A DNA stretch of 9,786 nucleotides from an uncultured Polyangiaceae bacterium (GTDB taxonomy: Bacteria; Myxococcota_A; Polyangia; Polyangiales; Houyiibacteriaceae), in assembly GCA_947259605.1 (NCBI GenBank), contig CAMYMX010000086.1, positions 1-9,786 on the forward strand, given 5' to 3'. Below are positions 1 through 5,865 of the stretch, piece after piece. The number at the start of each line of letters is the position of its first letter. Within the stretch, counting starts at the first letter, position 1. The notes beneath the pieces are model-generated. The model was not told the origin of the DNA. It ran no database searches and saw nothing but the letters and a program-made list of their open reading frames with translations. A program made the position numbers and the translations under genes.

Positions 1-32
1 CACCGAAGTGGACACCGTTGCCGGCCAAGCGG

Positions 33-68
33 CCGAAAACCGTCCAGCGGTACGACCTAAGTTTTCGG
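33..68. repeat. 8-bp perfect inverted repeat downstream of the tRNA cluster
   Basis: The arms CCGAAAAC (33-40) and GTTTTCGG (61-68) are perfect reverse complements with a 20-nt loop. A second small stem, CGGCC (22-26) with GGCCG (31-35), overlaps the left arm, so the two folds exclude each other. On the minus-strand transcript this lies 11 nt past the 3' end of tRNA-Lys, where a terminator or 3'-processing structure would be expected. There is no U-tract after the stem; the U run is inside the 3' arm. A terminator role is therefore only a guess. I see no gene in bases 1-78. Confidence 0.35.
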
Positions 69-78
69 AATCATTGGG

Positions 79-151
79 TGGGCCATCCTGGACTCGAACC
101 AGGAGCCAATGGATTAAGAATCCACTGCTCTACCACTTGAGCTAATGGCCC
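79..151 (-). tRNA. tRNA-Lys (anticodon CTT)
   Basis: A full cloverleaf of 73 nt folds on the minus strand. The acceptor is GGGCCAT paired with ATGGCCC, the D-stem is GCTC/GAGC, and the anticodon stem GTGGA/TCCAT encloses the loop TTCTTAA, giving anticodon CTT, which reads AAG lysine codons. The T-arm is CCTGG-TTCGAGT-CCAGG. The discriminator base is A. The bases that follow are CCC, so CCA is not encoded and must be added after transcription. It is the last tRNA of the His-Arg-Lys cluster. Confidence 0.96.
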
Positions 152-171
152 GATTTGCCGCGTTGCTGCGG

Positions 172-245
<74 letters not shown>

Positions 246-291
246 TTTGCGCGCCAAATGACGCGCGGTGTTCAAAGATTGTTTCAAAGAG

Positions 292-367
292 TGGGGTGAG
301 TGACGGGAATTGAACCCGCGACACCCGGAGCCACAATCCAGTGCTCTACCACTGAGCTACACCCACC
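292..367 (-). tRNA. tRNA-His (anticodon GTG), with G-1 and encoded CCA
   Basis: The cloverleaf on the minus strand has acceptor GTGGGTG/CACTCAC, D-arm GCTC-AGTGGTA-GAGC, anticodon stem CTGGA/TCCGG around the loop TTGTGGC (anticodon GTG), and T-arm GCGGG-TTCAATT-CCCGT. The histidine identity features are both present: an extra 5' G at -1 (base 367) opposite the C73 discriminator (base 295). Unlike its two neighbours it encodes the 3' CCA (bases 294-292). It is the first tRNA of the cluster. The 46-nt spacer to tRNA-Arg contains a small GCGCG/CGCGC hairpin and a direct repeat of TTCAAAGA. Confidence 0.97.
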
Positions 368-378
368 AAAGGGGCCGG

Positions 379-406
379 AGTCTAGCGTCACTTTCCGGGC
401 AGGCAA
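379..406 (-). promoter_or_regulatory. Candidate sigma70-type promoter for the tRNA cluster
   Basis: On the minus strand a -35-like TTGCCT (406-401) is followed after 16 nt by a -10-like TAGACT (384-379); each matches the consensus at 4 of 6 positions. The tRNA-His 5' end (367) begins 11 nt after the -10 box. The stretch between is G/C-rich (CCGGCCCC), the kind of discriminator linked to stringent control of stable-RNA promoters in well-studied bacteria. The -35 box starts right after the methyltransferase stop codon. Assignment is by eye only. Confidence 0.45.
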
Positions 407-408
407 GG

Positions 409-933
409 CTAGATGCAGCGGCCTTTTTCGTAATGCCTTCGGGCCCATTCGGCCATGGCGATGCCCGCGGCGACGCTGATGGGGTAGCTGTGGTTGATGC
501 CGAACATGGGGATGGCGACGACCTGCTTGGCGGCCTCCAAAATGGCCGGGGAGCAGCCGTCGTCTTCGTTGCCGAACACCAGCACGGCGTTGTCGGGGAG
601 CTCGGCTTCCCAGAGGCCGACGCCGGCTTCGTCCTTTTCGAACACGACCAGCGGCCAACCTTCTTTTTCCGCGACGTCGAGGAAGTTTCGTTCGCTCGGG
701 AGCTCGACGATGTTTTCGTAGCGCTGCATGCCCATGGCCGCGCGCTCGTACCAGGGCTCGGTGCCGATCAAGATGATTTCCTTGACGAGGAACGAGTGGG
801 CCGTGCGGACGATGGAACCGATGTTGAAAGGGTTTTTGGCGCGGTCGATGGCGATGCGGAACGGATGCCGGATGCGGTCGAGCTCGCGCCGAATCTCGGC
901 GCGAGGCATCTCAAATGAAGGCACACGTGCCAT
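409..933 (-). CDS. SpoU/TrmH-family RNA 2'-O-methyltransferase (SPOUT)
   Basis: This 174-residue protein carries the three SPOUT/SpoU motifs in order. Motif 1 is N34-PFNIG-SIV-R43, motif 2 is FGNEDDG (120-126) and motif 3 is IPMFGINHSYPISVAAG (141-157) with E162. The family transfers a methyl group from S-adenosylmethionine to a ribose 2'-OH in tRNA or rRNA, with motifs 2 and 3 forming the knotted cofactor pocket. It is a minimal catalytic domain without the extra N-terminal RNA-binding domain of RlmB. Motif 3 reads SYPISVA where most members have SLNVSVA. The ATG at 933 follows the stop of the upstream gene with no gap and is preceded by GGAAG, so translation is probably coupled. The tRNA cluster begins 41 bp downstream on the same strand, which hints at tRNA as substrate but does not prove it. 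The exact target nucleotide cannot be read from the sequence. Confidence 0.9.
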   Translation of the reverse strand: MARVPSFEMPRAEIRRELDRIRHPFRIAIDRAKNPFNIGSIVRTAHSFLVKEIILIGTEPWYERAAMGMQRYENIVELPSERNFLDVAEKEGWPLVVFEKDEAGVGLWEAELPDNAVLVFGNEDDGCSPAILEAAKQVVAIPMFGINHSYPISVAAGIAMAEWARRHYEKGRCI

Positions 934-1482
934 CTACTTCCACTTGATGGAGCAGCCCATCGACGGCACGTGCTCGAAGTCGACAGCGTGACCTTCCAAG
1001 GCCGCATCGAGGACGGCGCGAAGGTCGCGGCGGGTGACCGCTTCGGGCTTCTGCCAGTTGTCGTCGATGCGGCCGTTGTAAATGAGCTTGCGGTCGCGGT
1101 CGAAGACGAAGAGGTCGGGGGTGCAGGCGGCGTCGTAGTCGCGTGCGACGCGTTGTGATGCGTCGTAGAGGTACGGAAAGGTGAAGCCCTTCTCGGCCGC
1201 CCGCTTCTTCATGTTGTCGAAGGAGTCGGCTGGGTAGTTGTCGGCGTCGTTCGGGTTGATGGCAACCAATCGCACGCCTTTTTCGCCGTAGTCGGCTTGG
1301 ATTTCGAGGAGCCTGTCTTCGCTGGCGATGGCGTACGGGCAGTGGTTGCAGGTGAAGACCACGACCAGGAGCTTGGCGTCCTCAAAGGAGTCGAGCGACC
1401 AGGTTTTGCCGTCGACGCCGGGCAGTGAAAACGGCGGCGCGGCGGTGCCAACCGCCATCCCTTTGGAGTGCATGAGAGCCAT
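934..1482 (-). CDS. Thioredoxin-fold redoxin (AhpC/TSA-like, CNHC motif)
   Basis: This 182-residue protein has the thioredoxin-like fold of the AhpC/TSA-redoxin group. An N-terminal APPFSLPGVDGK segment (15-26) is followed by a hydrophobic strand and VVFTCNHCPYA (41-51), which gives a C45-x-x-C48 redox pair at the start of helix 1. A later CTP (120-122) supplies the cis-proline. The C-terminal PSMGCSIKWK ending, with a third cysteine at C177, is, to my recollection, characteristic of a widespread uncharacterised subfamily. There is no signal peptide, so it is probably cytoplasmic. Likely activity is thiol-disulfide exchange or thiol-dependent peroxide reduction; the substrate is unknown. The start is uncertain: ATGs at 1482, 1473 and 1458 are all possible and none has a well-placed Shine-Dalgarno. 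It abuts the methyltransferase gene and probably shares its transcript. Confidence 0.85.
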   Translation of the reverse strand: MALMHSKGMAVGTAAPPFSLPGVDGKTWSLDSFEDAKLLVVVFTCNHCPYAIASEDRLLEIQADYGEKGVRLVAINPNDADNYPADSFDNMKKRAAEKGFTFPYLYDASQRVARDYDAACTPDLFVFDRDRKLIYNGRIDDNWQKPEAVTRRDLRAVLDAALEGHAVDFEHVPSMGCSIKWK

Positions 1483-1510
1483 GGCTACCCTGTAGTGCCG
1501 GCTGCCGGCC

Positions 1511-1535
1511 CATGCCAGTGGACCGGGTGGGCATG
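1511..1535. promoter_or_regulatory. Dyad in the divergent intergenic region (possible operator)
   Basis: CATGCC (1511-1516) and GGCATG (1530-1535) form an inverted repeat with a 13-bp centre between the divergently transcribed redoxin and kinase genes. The right arm runs into the overlapping palindromes GCATGC and GCTAGC (1531-1540). A direct repeat GCCGGC-T-GCCGGC lies just left (1497-1509). The region must hold promoters for both directions, but I cannot point to convincing -10/-35 boxes. An operator role is inference from position and symmetry. Confidence 0.25.
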
Positions 1536-1552
1536 CTAGCTTGATGAGGACG

Positions 1553-2860
1553 ATGGTCGAAGGGGAGCTAGCTCAGGATCCGTTGGTCGGCGCGACGCTG
1601 GGTGGGCTCTACCATGTGCAGCGCCTGATTGGGGTCGGCGGCATGGGGCGGGTCTACGAGGCGACGCACACCCACCTCGGCAAGGCCTACGCGGTGAAAG
1701 TCCTGCCCGAAGGGCGGGCCGACAAGCCGTCGGCGGTCGAGCGCTTCCTCCGGGAAGCCAAGTCGGCCACTAAAATCGACCACGAGCACATCGTTAAAGT
1801 GGTCAACTGCGACACCGACGAGGAGCACCGGCTTTTCATCGTGATGGAGCTGCTCGATGGCGAGAACCTCGGCGACCGGCTCCAGCGGGGCGCCCTACCC
1901 GTCGACGAGGCGGTCGACATCGCGCGGCAGACCGGGGAAGCCCTTCAAGCGGCCCACGACGCGGGCATCGTGCACCGCGACCTGAAGCCCGAGAACATCT
2001 TCCTCACGCAAAAGCACGGCAAGAACTTCGTGAAGGTGCTCGACTTTGGGATTTCGAAAATCAAAACGCCGGACCACGGCGACCCGAAGCTGACGGCGAC
2101 CGACCAAATCATCGGGACGCCGCTCTACATTTCGCCGGAGCTCGCGCGCGGGATGGCGGTGGTCGACCACCGGACGGACGTGTACGCGCTCGGGGTGATT
2201 TTGTACGAGATGCTCACCGGGTCGCCGCCGTTCACGGGGCAGAATCACTTTCAACTGCTCTACAAGCACGGGAACGAAGCGCCGGACCCGCCCTCGCAGC
2301 GGAGCAAGAAGGCGAGCATTCCGCCGCACGTCGAAACAGCGGTGCTGCGCGCGATGGAGAAAGAACCGGCGGACCGCTTCGACACGATGAACGCGTTTTG
2401 CGCTGCGCTGCGTGGGCCGACGGTGCCGCGGCGGGCGCGAACGTTCGGGCTGCCTTTGCTCGGGGCAGCGTTGGTGGCTGGGGTGGCGTTCCTTTTGTGG
2501 CCGACCCGCGCGCCGGTGGAGTCGGCCGAGCCGGCTGAGCCGGTGACTGCGCCGCCCGCTGTGACAAAAAAGTCCGACGGCCCCGCAGAAACTTCTGCGA
2601 TCGACGCGGTCGCGCGGCCGGTGACGCTTGCGCTCGACTCGCGCCCGGCGGGCGCGTTTGTCGCGGTAAACGGCGAGAAACGGGGCCGGACGCCGGTCGA
2701 GGTGGAGCTCGAGCCGGGGCTGGAGGCGACGGTACGGTTTTCGCTTCCCGGGTATCGGAGCCAGGAGCGCCGCGTCGTCCCTAATAAGGACGATGCGCTC
2801 GTGGTTCGCTTGAAAAAGAAAACCCGCCCCAGGCCTTCACCGATTAAGACAGACTTCTAG
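1553..2860 (+). CDS. Transmembrane Ser/Thr protein kinase with C-terminal PEGA domain
   Basis: A Hanks-type kinase of 435 residues from this start. Visible motifs are the glycine loop GVGGMGRVYEA (27-37), the ATP-anchoring AVK lysine K49, an alpha-C glutamate in FLREAK, the catalytic loop HRDLKPEN (141-148, base D143), DFG (164-166), GTPLYISPE (188-196) and DVYALG. The Arg before the catalytic Asp makes it an RD kinase, usually activated by activation-loop phosphorylation. A single membrane helix (about 297-316) follows. A Pro/Ala/Glu linker leads to a PEGA domain (about 357-411; RPAGAFVAVNG, then RTPVEV and LPGY). The topology is kinase inside and PEGA outside the inner membrane, as in PknB-like sensors. 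In-frame alternatives are TTG 1541 and ATG 1544; ATG 1553 is preferred because GAGG lies 3 nt upstream, although that spacing is short. It heads the operon; the next gene begins 3 nt after its TAG. Confidence 0.93.
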   Translation: MVEGELAQDPLVGATLGGLYHVQRLIGVGGMGRVYEATHTHLGKAYAVKVLPEGRADKPSAVERFLREAKSATKIDHEHIVKVVNCDTDEEHRLFIVMELLDGENLGDRLQRGALPVDEAVDIARQTGEALQAAHDAGIVHRDLKPENIFLTQKHGKNFVKVLDFGISKIKTPDHGDPKLTATDQIIGTPLYISPELARGMAVVDHRTDVYALGVILYEMLTGSPPFTGQNHFQLLYKHGNEAPDPPSQRSKKASIPPHVETAVLRAMEKEPADRFDTMNAFCAALRGPTVPRRARTFGLPLLGAALVAGVAFLLWPTRAPVESAEPAEPVTAPPAVTKKSDGPAETSAIDAVARPVTLALDSRPAGAFVAVNGEKRGRTPVEVELEPGLEATVRFSLPGYRSQERRVVPNKDDALVVRLKKKTRPRPSPIKTDF

Positions 2861-2863
2861 CCA

Positions 2864-3874
2864 GTGCTTGCTCGACTCCTGCCCGTGCTCACCGCCCTCC
2901 TCGTGGCGAGCCCTTCTGCCACGGCTGCCCAGAGCAGCTCGGAGAACGCCGAGGCACGCGTGTACTTCGAAGAAGGCAATCGACTGTTCGAGCAGGCGAA
3001 CCGCGCGCGCGCAGGGCAGCGCACCGAGCTTTTGCAGCGCTCGCTCGAAGCGTACGTCGACAGCCTGCGCATCGTGCGAAGCCGAAATGCGCTCTTCAAT
3101 GCGGCCATCGTGCTCGGGGAGCTCGGGCGCAACGACGAAGCGTTCAACTACTTCGGCGAGTACCTGGCGATTGAGGGTCTGACCGCGGCCGACCGGGAGA
3201 ACGCGACCGCGCGGCGCGATGCGCTTCGTAGCGAGGTGGCGGTGCTTCAAGTGACCTCGGAGCCCGGGGGCGCCTTGCTTTGGGTCGACCGGAAGGACTT
3301 GGCGCCTCGTGGGGAGACGCCCATCGAGCTGGCGTTGCCGCCGGGCGAGCATCGGGCGTTCGTCGAAAAAGAGGGGTTCGAACCGGTCGAGCGGACGCAG
3401 ACGATGGTGCGTGGGGTGACGACGGTGTTGTCGCTTGCGCTCTTGCCGGTGGCGGTGGCGCCGGTCGAACCGGAGCCGGTGCCCGAGCCGGTGGCTGAGC
3501 CTTCGCGTCCGCGGCTTCGTAATGCGGCCATCGGGACGGCGGCGAGCACGCTCGCAGCGGCAGGCGTCGCCATTGGGCTTTCCGTCCATGCGCGGACGCT
3601 GCGAGACGACTACAACCAGGCCGCGGCGCAGTCCCGACTCACCGGCGACCCGGCCGACTACCAACGGGCGCTGGACCTCGCCGACCAGACCGACCGCTAC
3701 AACTTGGCCGCGGACGTGCTTTGGGGGACGACGATCGGCCTCGGCATCAGCGCGATTGTGCTCTACGGGGTGCACCGCAAAAAGCAGAAGCGCGAAGCGC
3801 CTGACGTGGCCGTGTCGGTGTCGAGGCACGGTGGCTTCGCGTCGATTCGGATGCAGATTGGGGCGCGGCCGTGA
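2864..3874 (+). CDS. Exported PEGA-domain protein with helical N-domain and two TM helices
   Basis: The protein is 336 residues from a GTG start. A signal peptide (1-22) ends near ATAAQ. Residues 28-120 are helical and TPR-like (YFEEGNRLFEQ, then LFNAAIVLGELGRNDEAFNYF). A PEGA domain follows at 126-190 (SEPGGALLWVD, TPIEL, KEGFEPV), then a Pro/Glu linker at 199-216, a membrane helix at 219-243, an exposed helical stretch rich in D/Q/R, and a second helix at 281-303. A short basic patch and a beta-like tail close it. This architecture is common next to kinases in Myxococcota; PEGA domains are thought to be surface-binding modules. The gene lies 3 nt after the kinase stop and in the same reading frame. 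Its stop overlaps the next start in GTGA. No convincing Shine-Dalgarno precedes it, so coupled translation is likely. The exact function is unknown. Confidence 0.88.
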   Translation: MLARLLPVLTALLVASPSATAAQSSSENAEARVYFEEGNRLFEQANRARAGQRTELLQRSLEAYVDSLRIVRSRNALFNAAIVLGELGRNDEAFNYFGEYLAIEGLTAADRENATARRDALRSEVAVLQVTSEPGGALLWVDRKDLAPRGETPIELALPPGEHRAFVEKEGFEPVERTQTMVRGVTTVLSLALLPVAVAPVEPEPVPEPVAEPSRPRLRNAAIGTAASTLAAAGVAIGLSVHARTLRDDYNQAAAQSRLTGDPADYQRALDLADQTDRYNLAADVLWGTTIGLGISAIVLYGVHRKKQKREAPDVAVSVSRHGGFASIRMQIGARP

Positions 3875-5865
3875 GTCGCGGGCTCGTCGCTGTGCTCGTG
3901 CCGCTCGTGCTGCCGTGGATAGCGCTGGCCGGCGGCTGCTCTTGGCTGAACGCGCCGGAGCGCAATCTCACGCCCCCAGGCACCGGCGGCGACGGCATCG
4001 AGCTGTTCTGTGACGACATGCTCGATGACGACCACGACCTGGCGTTCGACTGCGACGACACGGACTGCGCACAGGAGCCGGCCTGCTGCGAGCTTCGCCG
4101 CACGACGCTCAGCGAGGATTGGACCGCTGCCAATCTCGGCAACGATTGGGTGTTCACGCCGACCGGCGGCGGGGCGTGGGGGCCGCTTCGGCCTTCGATG
4201 AATGGCGCAACGTTTGTCGGTGGCTTCCTTCCCGATGACTCGCCGCACGCACTCTTGAGCAAAGATTGTGTCTCGCTCGGGCTTGGGGGTTGGGTGAGCA
4301 CGACGCTGCGAACGACCGACGCGACGGGCTGCGCGCCCGACTCGGAGTGCGAACGCTACGGCGGCCTCGTGCTGACGGTGGCCGATGATTCGGCGGTGGG
4401 CAGCAATCTTCAAGACGAGCTTGCAGTGACGCTTCACGCCGGCGGCCTCGTGCTGGTGACCCAGGCCGACGTCGAAGTGGCGCGCACGACGGTGGGCGTC
4501 GACGCAACCATCGAAGTCGAAGTCGAGCTGCGACCGAAGCTCAACGACGAGAACCTACCCATCCTGAATGCACAGGTGACGGTGGAGGGCACCCCGATTC
4601 TCGAGGACTTCACCGTCGTGGCCATTTCAAACCTGCTCAGCGAAGGGGGCTGCGCCGAGATTCCGGGCCTTCGAGTGGCGGCGCAGGGCCGCGGCGACGG
4701 CGTGTATGTAGGGCCACTCGAAACCGCGAAGCAGGACTGTGCCAATCCGGGCCAGTTCGATGAACAAAGTGCAATCTTGACCGGGTCGGGCCTGGAACTT
4801 AACCCTTCATGGGTGTCGGCGTACGTGGGTTCGCCCGCGTTGGCCAGCTCACGAAACTCGATTTCGGACGTCCAGTGGGACTTGATGCTGGAGGCGAGCA
4901 ACGATCCGCCCGAGCTCGAACCGACGACGCACATTGGCTACGCGCTGGGGCATGTGCGAGTGGCGACGGACGAAGGGAGCGACTGGCCGCTGGACGGCTG
5001 GACCATCAGCGAATCGCCCAAGGTGGGGGACGAACCGCCGTCCTGTTTGGATGGCAGCTGCTCGGACAACCGAAGCGTGCGCGAGCCGCATCTGCTCGCC
5101 GAGCTCAACGACGATGGAGAGCTTCGCGACCTGGTGTTGTCGTTTGCGCGCGAGCTGGTGAGCGACCCGAGCGAGCGCGACGTGTTTGGGATTCAACTCG
5201 TGCGGCCGGTGGGAAGCCCTGCGACTTCGCTGGCGCTTCCGGGTGCCGCGACGCTTTCGCCGGCCGAGATTCCAGAGTGTGTGAGCTTGCGGGATCCGGC
5301 GTTAATTCCAGTGGATCCAGAGGCGCAGGACGGGTACTGGCTGCTGTTCACCTGCGTCGACGGGGCCGGCCCAGCGATGGAGATTCACGCGGTTCGAATT
5401 TCGCGCGCGCTCGAAGTGGTGCGCGAAGGCGGCGGGCCGATGCGGCGCGTGGTGCTGGTGGCGAGCGAGCTCGGGCCGTTTGCGGCGGCGGGGATTCGTT
5501 CGCCCGAGCCTGTGATTTCGTTTTCGAAGGACGGGCTGCGTTTGCGGATTTGGTTCCTGGCGCAGAGCATGCCGGACGAATGGGGGGTGGCCCTGGCCGA
5601 GGCGCGGACGCACGACGCGTCGGTGCTCGCGTTCGAGCTCCCCGAGCCGGTTCCCTTCCTCGTGAACCCCATCATCAGCAGCACCTCGAGCTTGGTGCGC
5701 AGCGGTTGCTTCAGTGAGGATTGCACCATTACTGGAATCGCCGTGGCCCCACGCGCCGACGACCCGAGCCGGCTTCGGTTCGTGTTGGCACGGCGCTTGT
5801 ATCTACCGGCTGGGGACCCGACCGACCAATTAATCCCTTTGGAGCAAACTTGGAGCAAGCCTTGA
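3871..5865 (+). CDS. Large lipoprotein A: Asp/Cys loop, jelly-roll-like domain, beta-propeller
   Basis: The protein is 664 residues from a GTG in a 4-nt GTGA overlap. A hydrophobic signal (1-22) ends at ALAGGC, making C23 the probable lipidated cysteine; the lipobox is slightly atypical. Residues 43-73 form an Asp/Cys-rich segment (FCDDMLDDDHDL, DCDDTDC) that resembles calcium-binding DxDxD loops common in myxobacterial surface proteins. It ends in a C-x4-C-x5-CC pattern (C61, C66, C72, C73). Residues 80-290 are beta-rich and LamG/concanavalin-like in pattern (SEDWTAANLGNDW, then a GC-x5-C loop at 153-160), closing with QDCANP at 288-293. Residues about 300-664 contain repeated strands such as SPEPVISF and YWLLFTCVDG, typical of five-bladed GH43/GH32-like propellers. 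I see no clear catalytic Asp/Glu set. The likely role is extracytoplasmic binding; the ligand is unknown. It shares a domain plan with the next gene. Confidence 0.85.
   Translation: MSRGLVAVLVPLVLPWIALAGGCSWLNAPERNLTPPGTGGDGIELFCDDMLDDDHDLAFDCDDTDCAQEPACCELRRTTLSEDWTAANLGNDWVFTPTGGGAWGPLRPSMNGATFVGGFLPDDSPHALLSKDCVSLGLGGWVSTTLRTTDATGCAPDSECERYGGLVLTVADDSAVGSNLQDELAVTLHAGGLVLVTQADVEVARTTVGVDATIEVEVELRPKLNDENLPILNAQVTVEGTPILEDFTVVAISNLLSEGGCAEIPGLRVAAQGRGDGVYVGPLETAKQDCANPGQFDEQSAILTGSGLELNPSWVSAYVGSPALASSRNSISDVQWDLMLEASNDPPELEPTTHIGYALGHVRVATDEGSDWPLDGWTISESPKVGDEPPSCLDGSCSDNRSVREPHLLAELNDDGELRDLVLSFARELVSDPSERDVFGIQLVRPVGSPATSLALPGAATLSPAEIPECVSLRDPALIPVDPEAQDGYWLLFTCVDGAGPAMEIHAVRISRALEVVREGGGPMRRVVLVASELGPFAAAGIRSPEPVISFSKDGLRLRIWFLAQSMPDEWGVALAEARTHDASVLAFELPEPVPFLVNPIISSTSSLVRSGCFSEDCTITGIAVAPRADDPSRLRFVLARRLYLPAGDPTDQLIPLEQTWSKP
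5841..5864 (+). promoter_or_regulatory. Duplicated Shine-Dalgarno/TTG start region of lipoprotein B
   Basis: TTGGAGCAA occurs twice, at 5839-5847 and 5850-5858. The first GGAG (5841-5844) is 5 nt from an in-frame TTG at 5850. The second GGAG (5852-5855) is 6 nt from the TTG at 5862, which overlaps the TGA of lipoprotein A. Both arrangements are well spaced, so two N-termini differing by four residues are possible. This site argues strongly for a TTG start over the later ATG at 5904, which would leave the signal peptide without its basic N-region. Confidence 0.6.

Noticed and set aside
79..151. tRNA-Lys 3' end as an integration (att) site for a mobile element
   Set aside because: No repeat of the tRNA 3' end, integrase or transposase is visible in the window.
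310..918. Plus-strand open frame opposite the RNA methyltransferase
   Set aside because: It also crosses part of tRNA-His and has no domain; the antisense frame carries all three SPOUT motifs.
2837..3829. Long minus-strand open frame (330 codons) opposite the PEGA protein
   Set aside because: It is Arg/His-rich with no recognisable domain and lies wholly antisense to a gene with a signal peptide, PEGA domain and membrane helices; this is a typical GC-rich shadow frame.
4809..5717. Plus-strand open frame of 302 codons inside lipoprotein A
   Set aside because: It is an alternative frame with Gly/Arg/Ala-rich composition inside a gene whose own frame shows clear propeller strands.
5721..5861. 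N-terminal extension of lipoprotein B to an upstream start
   Set aside because: It would overlap lipoprotein A by about 145 nt and bury the signal peptide 47 residues in; the TTG at 5862 has a well-spaced GGAG and gives a correct lipoprotein signal.
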